A stretch of 60,011 nucleotides of DNA from Gillisella terrae (GTDB lineage: Bacteria; Pseudomonadota; Alphaproteobacteria; Rhizobiales; Rhizobiaceae). The notes under the pieces are model-generated. The model was given only the letters and a program-made list of their open reading frames with translations, was not told the origin of the DNA and ran no database searches. Position numbers and translations under genes: made by a program. Within the stretch, counting starts at the first letter, position 1; the number at the start of each line of letters is the position of its first letter. Location: positions 1 to 60,011 of the forward strand of contig NZ_SSOA01000016.1 in the NCBI RefSeq assembly GCF_004801395.1. Reading direction: 5' to 3'. Of the stretch, positions 16,377-24,794 are shown piece by piece.

Positions 16377-16870
16377 TAGAACAAATAGCTGAACGAATTC
16401 AGCATCCCATCCGAGTTGAGAAGGCGCACCACTTTGGTGCGGATTTTAATGCCGTCTGCGGCCATGACCAATGTGTGGGTCATATTGGCAGCCCAAACCC
16501 GCTGCCTGCCAAACTTGTCTTCAATCACATGTTCGGCGCTGGTCACCGTCACCTCATCACCCTCAACATGGGTGATGACAAAGCGTGACACGGTTCTGAT
16601 GGTTTTGGCCGGTGGTGCCGACGAGATCGAGAACCCTTGCTGAAAGCGCTTGATGCGTTCACGACGCATCTTGTCATTGTCGTGGCACAGGTTCAGCGCA
16701 TTGTCGAAATCCTCGGTGTCGCCGATGGGCAGCGTGTACATGCCCTCTTTGAGCCAGAGCGCCAGCCAGGCGTCATAGTTTTTGCCATCCAGCAGGTCGG
16801 CCTCAGCCCACAGAAAAGCGCTGACCTTTTGCAAAAGCGCGTCGTCCTTGATTGTTGTGATCATGTTCAT
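16376..16870 (-). CDS. iacD: ring-hydroxylating dioxygenase beta subunit (IacD)
   Basis: 164-aa small subunit of a Rieske non-haem oxygenase with the NTF2-like cone fold. Typical features are FLWAEADLLDGKNYDAWLAL near the N-terminus, the DNALNLCHDNDKMRRERIKRF segment, and ending VVRLLNSDGMLNSFSYLF. I chose ATG at 16870 because it overlaps the iacC stop in an ATGA, a coupling arrangement; upstream in-frame codons lie inside iacC. Confidence 0.9.
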   Translation of the reverse strand: MNMITTIKDDALLQKVSAFLWAEADLLDGKNYDAWLALWLKEGMYTLPIGDTEDFDNALNLCHDNDKMRRERIKRFQQGFSISSAPPAKTIRTVSRFVITHVEGDEVTVTSAEHVIEDKFGRQRVWAANMTHTLVMAADGIKIRTKVVRLLNSDGMLNSFSYLF

Positions 16871-18138
16871 ACCGACATCATCCTCTTCCACATCGAATAC
16901 GCGGCGCGCATTCCGGTTTCCGCGCTGATGTGACCTATGGGTCCAGCTTCGCCGGGGGTTTCATCAACGATGCCGCGATTGACCAGAATCTTCAGCTCCT
17001 CACCGCCTTGAGTGCCGCGCTGCACGCGCTCCCACACCTCGGCATCATCCGGCGAGCCAAAGCCCATCGGGCCTTGAAAATGCTCATGCAGGCGCAGGCG
17101 CATGCGGTTAGCGGCTGCCGGGCCGCCCTCCATGCCAAGGGCAATGTGACGAATATCGGTTTTATCCACCGAGATCGGCGTCAGAACACGGAAAAAGGAC
17201 AACGAAAACGACACATTGGGGAAAAGGTTGAGGTTAAAGCCAGCGCCGCCAACCGCACGGACAATCTTGCGCACCTGATCGTCCGGATAGCCCTCATCGC
17301 GCAGCTCTTGCGCCAGCTCTTCGAAACGGTCCGGAATTGGATCGTCGAGATTTTCATCGAGATCGACCAGTTCCGGGATCATCACCATCACCGAGTGGCC
17401 ATTGCCGAGATCCTCAACACAGCCTTTTCCGGTTTCCAGAAACTGGAAAATCTCATTGGTCTGGCCATCAAGCGACTGAAGGAAGCTCTTGTGCACCACC
17501 GGGAAGTGATAGGCATCGGTGGTGTTTTCCAGCTGAACCTTCCAGTTCATCGGCACGCTAAACTGATGCTCGCCCAAAACCTTGACCGGAAAGCCACCGC
17601 CCTGCTTCATAAACAGGTCGATCCATTTCTTCACCGGGCCGAGAAAATCCGCCAGCGGCTCAATGTCCTCGTTGAAGGTGGCGAAAATCATGCCGCCATA
17701 GCTCTCGGTGCGCAGTTTGCGCAAGCCGTGGCTTTCCTTGTCAAAGTCATCGCCATATTGCTCAGGGTAGGGCAGGGCGCGCAAGGAACCATCGAGAGCA
17801 TAGCCCCAGCCATGGTAAGGGCATTGGAAAGACGATGTCTTGCCCTTCTTGACCTCGCAGACGGTGGCCGCTCTGTGGCGACACCGGTTGACCATGACGT
17901 GGATCTGGTCCTTGCGGTCTCTGACCACGATCACCGGGTCCTGACCGACGGTGGAGAGCTTGAACGATCCCTTTTCAGGAACCTCGCTCTGATGGGCCAC
18001 CCAAACCCAGGTGTTGTGAAAAATCCGCTGCATCTCTTCCTTGAACAGGTCCGGATCTTCGTACATGGAGGTTGCCACTTTGGCATCTGGCGAATAGAGC
18101 GCGTCCAGATCGCTGAATTTCATTTGTGCTTGCGACAT
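16867..18138 (-). CDS. iacC: ring-hydroxylating dioxygenase alpha subunit (IacC)
   Basis: 423-aa catalytic subunit of a Rieske dioxygenase. The Rieske [2Fe-2S] motif is C86-x-H88 and C106-x2-H109 (CPYHGW). The mononuclear iron site is His211 and His216 with bridging Asp208 (NTTDAYHFPVVH) and a carboxylate near D364/D365 in the usual C-terminal place. In the known IAA route IacCD acts late, releasing catechol from the oxidised oxindole intermediate. ATG at 18138 has GAGAGGA ~8 nt upstream. It follows iacB by 40 bp; in some iac clusters iacI lies in this gap but here it does not. Confidence 0.92.
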   Translation of the reverse strand: MSQAQMKFSDLDALYSPDAKVATSMYEDPDLFKEEMQRIFHNTWVWVAHQSEVPEKGSFKLSTVGQDPVIVVRDRKDQIHVMVNRCRHRAATVCEVKKGKTSSFQCPYHGWGYALDGSLRALPYPEQYGDDFDKESHGLRKLRTESYGGMIFATFNEDIEPLADFLGPVKKWIDLFMKQGGGFPVKVLGEHQFSVPMNWKVQLENTTDAYHFPVVHKSFLQSLDGQTNEIFQFLETGKGCVEDLGNGHSVMVMIPELVDLDENLDDPIPDRFEELAQELRDEGYPDDQVRKIVRAVGGAGFNLNLFPNVSFSLSFFRVLTPISVDKTDIRHIALGMEGGPAAANRMRLRLHEHFQGPMGFGSPDDAEVWERVQRGTQGGEELKILVNRGIVDETPGEAGPIGHISAETGMRAAYSMWKRMMSV

Positions 18139-18178
18139 TGGTTGTTCCTCTCGCAAAATTGATAGGTCTGGCGCAAAT

Positions 18179-18544
18179 TCATAGGTCTGGAATGGTCAGC
18201 GCACGGCCCATACGGGCTTCAACGCGCATGTATTTCCAAAGGCGGTGGTCTTCTTCATCGACCACAATGGTGCGCAGCAGATTGCAGGCGGCGATCACAG
18301 ACTGGCGATTTGGAAAATCGCACATCATGTACCAGGTCCAGGGAAAGGAGGCTGATGTGCCCACTTGTGTCTCATCATCATCCAGCGTTCCCAAAACAAT
18401 GACGCCTTCAAGCTTGGCAACCCCGCTCATGAACTCCTGCGTGCCTTTCCAGACCGGACCGATCTTGTTGAACGGAAGATCGAAAAACGCGGGCTGCACG
18501 GCCAAGCACAGAAGCGTGCGGATGGGTGTCGGTTCTGTCATCAT
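18179..18544 (-). CDS. iacB: small iac-cluster protein (IacB)
   Basis: 121-aa soluble protein with no motif I can assign. Its place between iacA and iacC, its size, and an aromatic-rich segment (FPWTWYMMCDFPN) fit IacB of IAA-degradation clusters, whose role is unclear. The first of two adjacent ATGs (18544) has TGAGGA 5-6 nt upstream; the TTG seven codons earlier is less likely. It starts 21 nt after the iacA stop. Confidence 0.8.
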   Translation of the reverse strand: MMTEPTPIRTLLCLAVQPAFFDLPFNKIGPVWKGTQEFMSGVAKLEGVIVLGTLDDDETQVGTSASFPWTWYMMCDFPNRQSVIAACNLLRTIVVDEEDHRLWKYMRVEARMGRALTIPDL

Positions 18545-18565
18545 AAAATCCTCAGGTTGCAACAA

Positions 18566-19705
18566 TCACGGATAGCCAGCGGGCGTCGGCTGCTCAAACA
18601 GGGCGGCTCCAGCGGCCTGCCACGAGCCGGAGTTGATAAAGGCGTGCTGGGCAACGCACGCTGCATCAATCATCGCGCGCCCAAGCGGATGGCCAGTGGC
18701 CATGGCTTCGGAACCACCCATCACAAAGGCGAGGCGGGCGGCTTCAGCGCCATCCTGCGCGGCTTTGGAGGCGGCATGACGCAGCCGGATCATGGTCGGG
18801 CGATCAACCTCGCCCTTGGTTTGCATCTGCTCCCAGCCATGTTCGATGGCGTCATAGAAGGCGGATCTTGCCCCCATCAGCACACCTTCAGCCTTGGCAT
18901 AATCAATCTGGATATAGGCGCGCGCAGCCGGGCTTGGCGCACCGGTGACGGACGCGCGGCTGATGGCATTGTTGCGCACCCAATCGAGTGCTGAACGGGC
19001 CGTTCCAAGGGCCACCACCGCCAATACCTGGGCGGCCAGCGCCATGGCAGGATAGTGAAAGATAATATCATCCTGCTGCGGCTTGCCACCGCGAATGAAG
19101 GTCCATTCTTCCGGCACAATCACCTTGTCGGCAACAATATCGTGGCTGCCGGTTGCCCGTAGACCCATGGTATCCCAGGTTTCGTCAACGGTGATTTTAT
19201 CGCGCGGCATAACGGCGGTGCGCGGTAGGGGATTGTTCTCACCCTCGACTTTAATACCGGCACCCACAATCGATGCGCCCATGACGCCCGAGCCCCATGG
19301 CCAGCGGCCACTGACTTCAAAGCCCTGAGGCGTGGTGCGGGCAGGCCATGGCGGAAACATTGCACCGGAAAACACGGTGTTAGGGTCCGCACCATAAATC
19401 TTGGCATAGGTTTCTGGTGGCAGCGACGCCAGATAGGTTGCTGAAACGCCGAAACTTGCAACCCAACCGGCCGAGGCATCGGCCATCGAGATTTCTTCAA
19501 TCAGGCGACAGAAGGCCTGCGGTGAAATGTTGTCGCCACCAAAGCGGGTTGGCACAAAAGCGCGATAAACGCCGATGTCTTGAAATTTCCGCACAATATC
19601 GAGCGGAATATGACGCAGGGCCTGAAATTCCTCTCGCCTTTGGATGATTTCAGTTTTCAGGGCCTCAAGAGCAGCCCCCGGTGCAGGCGGGTTGTGGGAA
19701 TTCAT
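18566..19705 (-). CDS. iacA: flavin-dependent monooxygenase of acyl-CoA dehydrogenase fold (IacA)
   Basis: 379-aa protein of the acyl-CoA-dehydrogenase-like class used by two-component flavin monooxygenases (HpaH/HsaA type). In IAA catabolism IacA carries out the first hydroxylation of the indole ring, with reduced flavin from IacG. Landmarks are ALRHIPLDIVRKFQDIGVYR..P.RFGG near the N-terminus, the WPWGSG and DTWDTMGLRATGSHDIV segments of the middle beta domain, and a helical C-terminus ending FINSGSWQAAGAALFEQPTPAGYP. The ATG at 19705 has GGAGGA upstream. It sits 4 bp after iacH. Confidence 0.9.
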   Translation of the reverse strand: MNSHNPPAPGAALEALKTEIIQRREEFQALRHIPLDIVRKFQDIGVYRAFVPTRFGGDNISPQAFCRLIEEISMADASAGWVASFGVSATYLASLPPETYAKIYGADPNTVFSGAMFPPWPARTTPQGFEVSGRWPWGSGVMGASIVGAGIKVEGENNPLPRTAVMPRDKITVDETWDTMGLRATGSHDIVADKVIVPEEWTFIRGGKPQQDDIIFHYPAMALAAQVLAVVALGTARSALDWVRNNAISRASVTGAPSPAARAYIQIDYAKAEGVLMGARSAFYDAIEHGWEQMQTKGEVDRPTMIRLRHAASKAAQDGAEAARLAFVMGGSEAMATGHPLGRAMIDAACVAQHAFINSGSWQAAGAALFEQPTPAGYP

Positions 19706-19709
19706 GGTG

Positions 19710-20870
19710 TTATTCCTCCGTCCGAAAAATCAGATGTGTGTCAATAAGCCAGCGGGCAATGGCGCAAAGGTGCGCATCCTGCCCTTTGCGCGCCACAAGC
19801 TGGATGCCTGAGGGCAGGCCATCTGCCGTCTTAGTGGGCAGAACGATGGCCGGATGGCCTGAAAGGTTGAAAGGGCGCAAATAGCGGGTCAGCGACAGAA
19901 CTTTGGATGGATCGCGCGCTTCGCTCAGCAATGGCGGCGCAATCGGCATGGCGGGTGTCAAAAGAACATCATAATTGTCCAAAATGGCATCAACCTGCGC
20001 GCTAAAGCGCTGCCTGACATCTTCAGCCGCAGTCATATCCGCATCGCTGACTAAGCGTGCGCCTTCAAGGCGTTTGCGCACATCGTCACCCAAGGGGGCA
20101 CCAGCATCAAGCAGGTGTGCATTGGCCAAAAGGGTTTCACGGGCAATAATCGTCATGCCTGCGGCAAAAGCATCGTCGAGCAAATCCAGCGTAACGAGTT
20201 CAACCGTGCTGCCATCTCTGGATTGCACTGCCCTTGCAGCTTGCGCCATCTGCGGATCGATCTTGTCGTCAAGCGCCAGACTTGCAATTCTTGGGGCGCT
20301 GTCGAGGCTCTCCACCCGAAACGTCGGATCAATCGCCGCCATGGCCCGCTCAATCATCGAGATCGTTCTGGCAAAGGGACCAATGCAGTCCAGCGAGCTT
20401 TGGGCGGGCTGTGCGCCCGTGCGATCCACCCGGCCAAAACTGGGCTTGAGGCCAATGACCCCGCAACAGATGGCCGGTTGGCGCACCGAGCCGCCAGTGT
20501 CGGTGCCGATGGCAAAATCCACCAGACCAGCGGCTGTTGCAACGGCTGAACCGGATGAGGAACCGCCGGGAATACGGTCTGGCCATCTCGGGTTGATCGG
20601 CGTTCCCTCAAAAAGATTAACACCCGTCATGCCATAGGCCAGCTCATGCATCCGGGCTTTAGCAACAATCTGACAGCCGGATGTGAGGATATGGTCAATC
20701 ACCGTGGCATGACGGGCAGCGGGGGCTGCTGTGCTTAACGCTTCACTGCCACAGCGGGTGACCATGCCTTCAATATCGATGCAGTCTTTGATGGCAACGC
20801 GTGGCCCGTTTGGATCACCAAGCGCAATTGTGGCGACGAACGCCTGATGGCTTTCTGCTGGAATGCTCAT
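19710..20870 (-). CDS. iacH: amidase-signature hydrolase (IacH)
   Basis: 386-aa amidase. The Ser-cisSer-Lys triad reads as Lys28 (AIKDC), Ser104 (GGSSSGSA) and Ser128 (GTDTGGSVRQPA). It would hydrolyse an amide bond, either of an IAA conjugate such as indole-3-acetamide or of the lactam intermediate; the literature role of IacH is not settled to my knowledge. It is the first gene of the minus-strand operon. The ATG at 20870 has only a weak ribosome site. A conserved operator-like motif lies ~53 bp upstream. Confidence 0.85.
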   Translation of the reverse strand: MSIPAESHQAFVATIALGDPNGPRVAIKDCIDIEGMVTRCGSEALSTAAPAARHATVIDHILTSGCQIVAKARMHELAYGMTGVNLFEGTPINPRWPDRIPGGSSSGSAVATAAGLVDFAIGTDTGGSVRQPAICCGVIGLKPSFGRVDRTGAQPAQSSLDCIGPFARTISMIERAMAAIDPTFRVESLDSAPRIASLALDDKIDPQMAQAARAVQSRDGSTVELVTLDLLDDAFAAGMTIIARETLLANAHLLDAGAPLGDDVRKRLEGARLVSDADMTAAEDVRQRFSAQVDAILDNYDVLLTPAMPIAPPLLSEARDPSKVLSLTRYLRPFNLSGHPAIVLPTKTADGLPSGIQLVARKGQDAHLCAIARWLIDTHLIFRTEE

Positions 20871-20922
20871 GATGCACCATTTTTATATCAGCCTTTTGGC
20901 TGGTTCCCTTTATTGCGGTAAA

Positions 20923-20934
20923 ATTACTGTAAAT
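20923..20934. promoter_or_regulatory. putative shared operator ATTACTGTAAAT at iacH
   Basis: ATTACTGTAAAT lies 53 bp upstream of iacH. With its flanks (GCG..AAA and TTGCGC) it aligns with 28459-28470 upstream of the AraC gene (reverse strand) at ~20 of 24 positions, and its core matches 26470-26481. Recurrence at three promoters of one catabolic region suggests a common regulator; which one is not shown. Confidence 0.55.
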
Positions 20935-21329
20935 TTGCGCACTGTCAATTGAAAAACACCTTTATTGACGATTATTATTTCGTGATTTCAGGTGTTTACG
21001 CACAGGTTGCCGTAATCGCAGTGGCTTTGCGAATCCGGTTCAACAGGCTGACAATGTTCAAATTTCTCACTGATCTGACATCATTTGCCAGATCTCCCGC
21101 TTCACACGTTAACATGAATATTCACGTAAAATTATTGCGTATTTTGAAAAACTGTTTGCAGGCCAGCGCAATGAGCATGATTGGCCGAATTAACAAGCAC
21201 TTAACGCCCTCCCAAACGTCATGAAGAATAATTACATGAATATTACCGCTTGACCGATGGCTCACCTGCGTTAGGCTTTTGCACTGCCACCCGGCATTCA
21301 TCAATGCGCCGCCCAGTTCGACGGCCCTC

Positions 21330-21434
21330 CTGCATAATTCCTGAAATCGGAATCGATATAAGGAGAAAATTATGCAGCAAATTTAGAGTGTTACAGCGTG
21401 TTTTGTGCGCCATATTTGGTGAGAGGCGCTGTAA
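21330..21434. repeat. family-A 105-bp repeat (A4), inverted partner of A5
   Basis: Full 105-bp family-A element reading CTGCATAATTCC..AATTATGCAG then TTTAGAGTGTTACAGCG..GAGGCGCTGTAA. It shares the variant loop GCGCCATATTTGGTGAGAG only with A5 (22192-22296), which is in opposite orientation on the other side of iacI. By eye A4 and A5 differ at about 10 of 105 positions. Confidence 0.85.
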
Positions 21435-21517
21435 AATTAGGGGATTGGAAAAGCGCATCGTCTCCCGCGCGTGAGACATCACCCTCCAGGAAAACAAATT
21501 TAAACAGGGAACTTTTC

Positions 21518-22084
21518 ATGACCAGCCAAACCGACCTTGCGAGCTTGATCCGCCGTATCGAAGTCCTTGAAGCAGAGGCTGACATTCGCCGCATTCAGGC
21601 CCGGTATATGTTTTTATGCGATACGCCCAACCCGGAATATGGCGTTGAGGACGATGCCCAGCGCATCGACCGCATCATGGAACTCTATACTGAGGACGCC
21701 GTGTGGGAAGGCGTAGGCGAATATTACACCAATCAATTCGGCAAGGCTGATGGTGCTGCTGCCATTCGTCGCCATTTTGAAGGTTTCTGGGGGGGCAAGA
21801 AAGATCCCGCGCTGATCTTGAATTGTCATTATCTGACATCAGAGCAAATCCACGTCCATGAAAGTGGAACAACGGCGGACGGCCAATGGGTGCATATGCA
21901 GCCCTGGCTGTTTTCTGATGGCAAAGCGCTTTTGCGCTCTTCGCGCCTCAACAACACCTTCCGCAAAGAGCCCGATGGTGTATGGAAAATCACCCGCACA
22001 CGCACCGAAAATGTCTTTGTCGCCCCGCTGCCAGCCACATGGGCGTCGGATTATCCATCAAAATCCGTGCTGATGAAGCCGTAA
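21518..22084 (+). CDS. iacI: SnoaL/NTF2-like protein (IacI)
   Basis: 188-aa SnoaL-like (NTF2-fold) protein. Marks are IRRIEVLEAEADIRRIQARYMFLCD near the N-terminus, DRIMELYTEDAVWEGVGEY, and a closing VWKITRTRTENVFVAPLP strand. IacI of IAA clusters belongs to this fold; its biochemical role is not well defined. ATG at 21518 has AGGGA 8 nt upstream; the frame extends upstream only through repeat A4. In Acinetobacter-type clusters iacI sits inside the operon between iacB and iacC. Here it is a single gene on the opposite strand between inverted repeats A4 and A5, with its own terminator. Confidence 0.8.
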   Translation: MTSQTDLASLIRRIEVLEAEADIRRIQARYMFLCDTPNPEYGVEDDAQRIDRIMELYTEDAVWEGVGEYYTNQFGKADGAAAIRRHFEGFWGGKKDPALILNCHYLTSEQIHVHESGTTADGQWVHMQPWLFSDGKALLRSSRLNNTFRKEPDGVWKITRTRTENVFVAPLPATWASDYPSKSVLMKP

Positions 22085-22116
22085 CATTCGGAAACGACAA
22101 GGATCGCTGTCAAAAT

Positions 22117-22152
22117 AAACGCCGTGCACTCTCAGGAGCGCACGGCGTTTTT
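22117..22152 (+). terminator. intrinsic terminator of iacI
   Basis: AAACGCCGTGC (22117-22127) and GCACGGCGTTT (22140-22150) form an 11-bp stem, followed by T-rich sequence (TTTTTGCTTTTT). It lies 32 bp after the iacI stop. Confidence 0.9.
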
Positions 22153-22191
22153 GCTTTTTATACTTGCGGTAGAATGCGCCCTTCAATCACG

Positions 22192-22296
22192 TTACAGCGC
22201 CTCTCACCAAATATGGCGCACAAAAGTCGCTGTAACACTCTAAATCTGCTGAATAATTTTTACCTTCAATCGATTCTGATTTCAGGAATTATCCAG
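22192..22296. repeat. family-A 105-bp repeat (A5), inverted partner of A4
   Basis: Full 105-bp family-A element in the same orientation as A3 and opposite to A4: TTACAGCGC..GTCGCTGTAACACTCTAAATCTGCTG..TTCAGGAATTATCCAG. It ends 19 bp before the aldehyde dehydrogenase stop codon. Together with A4 it brackets iacI. Confidence 0.85.
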
Positions 22297-22315
22297 TCGA
22301 TAGAAGGGGCTGTGA

Positions 22316-23824
22316 TCAGCGGTAAGCGACGCACACGGCCTTGGTCTCGAGGTAATTGTCGAGGGCACCACTGCCATGCTCGCGGCCAATGCCCGATTGC
22401 TTCATGCCGCCAAAGGGCATGTTCTGGTCGGGAATGTTGTGGCTGTTGACCCAGACCGTCCCTGCCTGAAGCTTTGGCACATAGCGCATCACCTTGTTCA
22501 AATCATTGGTCCAAAGCGACGCGCTCAGGCCAAATTTGGTGTCGTTGGCAAGGCGAATGGCCTCGTCCGGATCGCTGAACGGTGTGATTGTCACCACCGG
22601 GCCGAAGATTTCGTCCTGCATCAGCGCCATATCCTGACGCACACCAGTGAAGAGTTCAGGCGAAACATAATAGCCTTTTTCTGGTGCTTGCGCGCCAATC
22701 AGCGGGGTTGCGCCCTGCTCAATGCCACGGGCGATGCAGGCCTTGACGTGGGCCTGATGGCGCGCCGAGACAACGGGGTTGATCTGATTGCGGGGATCAA
22801 GGCCAGAGCCGATGGCAAGGCTGCGGGTAATGCCGGTTACAACCGCGAGAACCTTTTCGTAAATGCCTTTTTGCACATAGATACGGGTGCCTGCGCAGCA
22901 GGTCTGTCCGGTGTTGAAGAAGGCACCAATGCCGGCGGCAGCCCCCAAAAGCTCAAGGTCCATATCATCAAACATCACCATTGGCGCTTTGCCGCCAAGC
23001 TCAAGTGTGACGCGCTTCATATCGCGCATGGCCTGAATGCCGATCAGCTTGCCAGTCTCTGTTGAGCCGGTGAAGGTGATTTTGGCAACGCCGGGATGGG
23101 CAACCAATGGTGCGCCCACAGCCTCACCCATGCCGGTGACGACATTGACAACCCCTTCAGGAATACCAGCTTCAAGGCAAAGCTGGGCCAGACGAATGGA
23201 GGTGAGCGGGGTTTCTTCTGCGGGTTTCAAAACCACGGTGCAGCCAGCGGCCAGCGCAGGCGCAATCTTCCAGGCAGCCATCGTGAGCGGAAAGTTCCAA
23301 GGTGTGATGGCAGCAACCACGCCGACAGCTTCTTTGCGAGTGAAGGCCTGATATTGCATGCCGGGGGGAATAGCGATGGATACATCCAGCGTTGAGCCTT
23401 CGATCTTGGTGGCCCAACCCGCCATATAGCGGAAATATTCAGCTGAAGACTGCACTTCGATCAGCCGCGAGAGCATGATGGATTTGCCCTGGTTCAGCGT
23501 TTCCAGCTGTGCCAGCTCTTCGCCATTGGCCTCAATCAAGTCCGCCAGCTTGAGCAATATGCTCTGTCGTTGGACGGGTAGAAGCTTTGACCACGGACCC
23601 TCAAATGCGGCTTGCGCCGCGCGCACGGCCAAATCCACATCGACCGCATTGCAGGCAGGCACATGGGCCAGCACGTCGCCGGTGGCAGGATTGTAAACCG
23701 CATAGGTTTCACCAGACTGGGCGAAAACGGACTTGCCGTCAATCAGGGCCAGAGGCGCTTTTAAAAATTCTGAGACCGAGGCGGCAACAGACTCGACGGC
23801 GAGATCAGGTTGAGCAATGTGCAT
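22316..23824 (-). CDS. NAD(P)-dependent aldehyde dehydrogenase (phenyl/indole-acetaldehyde type)
   Basis: 502-aa ALDH superfamily enzyme oxidising an aldehyde to its acid. It has Asn177 (TPWNFPL), Glu275 (LELGGKAP) and catalytic Cys309 (GQTCCAG), and the cofactor stretch FTGSTETGKLI. Overall length and motifs fit phenylacetaldehyde/betaine-aldehyde-type dehydrogenases. Between iacI and the hydroxyquinol genes, an attractive substrate is indole-3-acetaldehyde, giving IAA for the iac operon; this is inference. ATG at 23824 with AAGGGAA upstream. It is last in a same-strand series after the dioxygenase gene, with a 75-bp gap. Confidence 0.88.
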   Translation of the reverse strand: MHIAQPDLAVESVAASVSEFLKAPLALIDGKSVFAQSGETYAVYNPATGDVLAHVPACNAVDVDLAVRAAQAAFEGPWSKLLPVQRQSILLKLADLIEANGEELAQLETLNQGKSIMLSRLIEVQSSAEYFRYMAGWATKIEGSTLDVSIAIPPGMQYQAFTRKEAVGVVAAITPWNFPLTMAAWKIAPALAAGCTVVLKPAEETPLTSIRLAQLCLEAGIPEGVVNVVTGMGEAVGAPLVAHPGVAKITFTGSTETGKLIGIQAMRDMKRVTLELGGKAPMVMFDDMDLELLGAAAGIGAFFNTGQTCCAGTRIYVQKGIYEKVLAVVTGITRSLAIGSGLDPRNQINPVVSARHQAHVKACIARGIEQGATPLIGAQAPEKGYYVSPELFTGVRQDMALMQDEIFGPVVTITPFSDPDEAIRLANDTKFGLSASLWTNDLNKVMRYVPKLQAGTVWVNSHNIPDQNMPFGGMKQSGIGREHGSGALDNYLETKAVCVAYR

Positions 23825-23899
23825 TTTATGTTCCCTTGGAGTTAAATTTTATCATTGTTCTGGTGGTCAGCGCTGTGCACGATGCCATGTATGATTGTG

Positions 23900-24763
23900 T
23901 TAAACTGATCCCGATTGTGCGCGGTCTGCGTCAGGACACAGCACAAAATCATAATTGGCGCGCCAAGCTTCGCTGAGGCTGTCAGCCGGTTCAAATGAGA
24001 CGATGAGCGATTGTTTGACGCCAAACACCGCGTCTGAGACGAGATAGAGGTCGCCAGCCGCAAAAATATGGGTGATAACCCGCCTAAAACCGGGGGCTGT
24101 CACCATGAAATGCATGTGGGCAGGGCGCCAGGGGTGGCGACCAAGGGCGGCCAGCATTTTGCCCACAGGCCCATCATCCGGGATGGGATAGGAGACCGGC
24201 TTGATGCCACGGAAGGCATAGCGGCCATCGGCTCCGGTTCGAAAAACGCCCCGATTGTTGAAAGGCGGCTGGATTCCGGGCTGCTGCACGTCATAAAAGC
24301 CATCTTCATTGTCGGACCAGACATCAATCAGCGCGTCCTTGATGGGATTGCCGTCCAGATCCAGCACCCGGCCTTGGTAGAGGCAAATCTCGCCCTTGCC
24401 ATCAAGGCTGATATTGGCTCCCATCTCCCGCTCCGGGGCACCGGCAACATGGAAGGGGCCGAAAACAGTGGTCTCCGTCGCGCCGCTCGGGGCTCTGTTG
24501 TTGATGGCATCCACCAGCATGGAGACGCCAAGCGTGTCGGAGAGAAGAATGAACTCCTGCCGGTTGCCAGAACAGATTTGCCCGGTCCGGGTCAGAAAAT
24601 CGATAGCGACTTCCCATTCTTCCTCGGTTAATTCAACGTCACGGATAAAGTCATGCAAATGGCGGACGAGCGATGACATGATCTGGCGCAGGCGCGGCGA
24701 TGTTTCTTCTCCCATCCTCCCATTGACGACATCAACGGATGTTTCCTCAGTTAAGTAGCTCAT
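23900..24763 (-). CDS. hydroxyquinol 1,2-dioxygenase (intradiol)
   Basis: 287-aa Fe(III) intradiol ring-cleavage enzyme. Iron ligands are Tyr157 (GFYDVQ), Tyr192 (PVSYPIP), His216 and His218 (RPAHMHF). The segments IPDDGPVG, THIF..GDLYL.SDAVFGVK.SL and HFMVTAP are those of hydroxyquinol 1,2-dioxygenases rather than catechol 1,2-dioxygenases. The product would be maleylacetate, and the next gene upstream is a maleylacetate reductase, which supports the call. ATG at 24763 has GGGAGG 8 nt upstream; the open frame continues 22 codons further without support. Confidence 0.88.
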   Translation of the reverse strand: MSYLTEETSVDVVNGRMGEETSPRLRQIMSSLVRHLHDFIRDVELTEEEWEVAIDFLTRTGQICSGNRQEFILLSDTLGVSMLVDAINNRAPSGATETTVFGPFHVAGAPEREMGANISLDGKGEICLYQGRVLDLDGNPIKDALIDVWSDNEDGFYDVQQPGIQPPFNNRGVFRTGADGRYAFRGIKPVSYPIPDDGPVGKMLAALGRHPWRPAHMHFMVTAPGFRRVITHIFAAGDLYLVSDAVFGVKQSLIVSFEPADSLSEAWRANYDFVLCPDADRAQSGSV

Positions 24764-24794
24764 TATGTCATCCTCCCGATGTTCATTTTTCTCG

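Larger units (their letters stand above)
20871..21517. other. divergent control region iacH / iacI
   Basis: 647 bp between the iac operon and iacI. It carries the operator-like motif at 20923-20934, a related TTCACGTAAAAT (21121-21132), AT-rich DNA around 20940-21010, and repeat A4 at 21330-21434 just before iacI. No coding frame with a ribosome site was found. Confidence 0.65.

Noticed and set aside
16930..18162. Long open frame (410 codons) on the plus strand
   Set aside because: It is antisense to iacC, which has complete Rieske and iron-site motifs; the plus-strand translation has no family features and no ribosome site.
23900..24763. Catechol 1,2-dioxygenase (catA) as the product
   Set aside because: The catechol-type call fits the iac pathway, but the motifs and the adjoining maleylacetate reductase fit hydroxyquinol 1,2-dioxygenase better.
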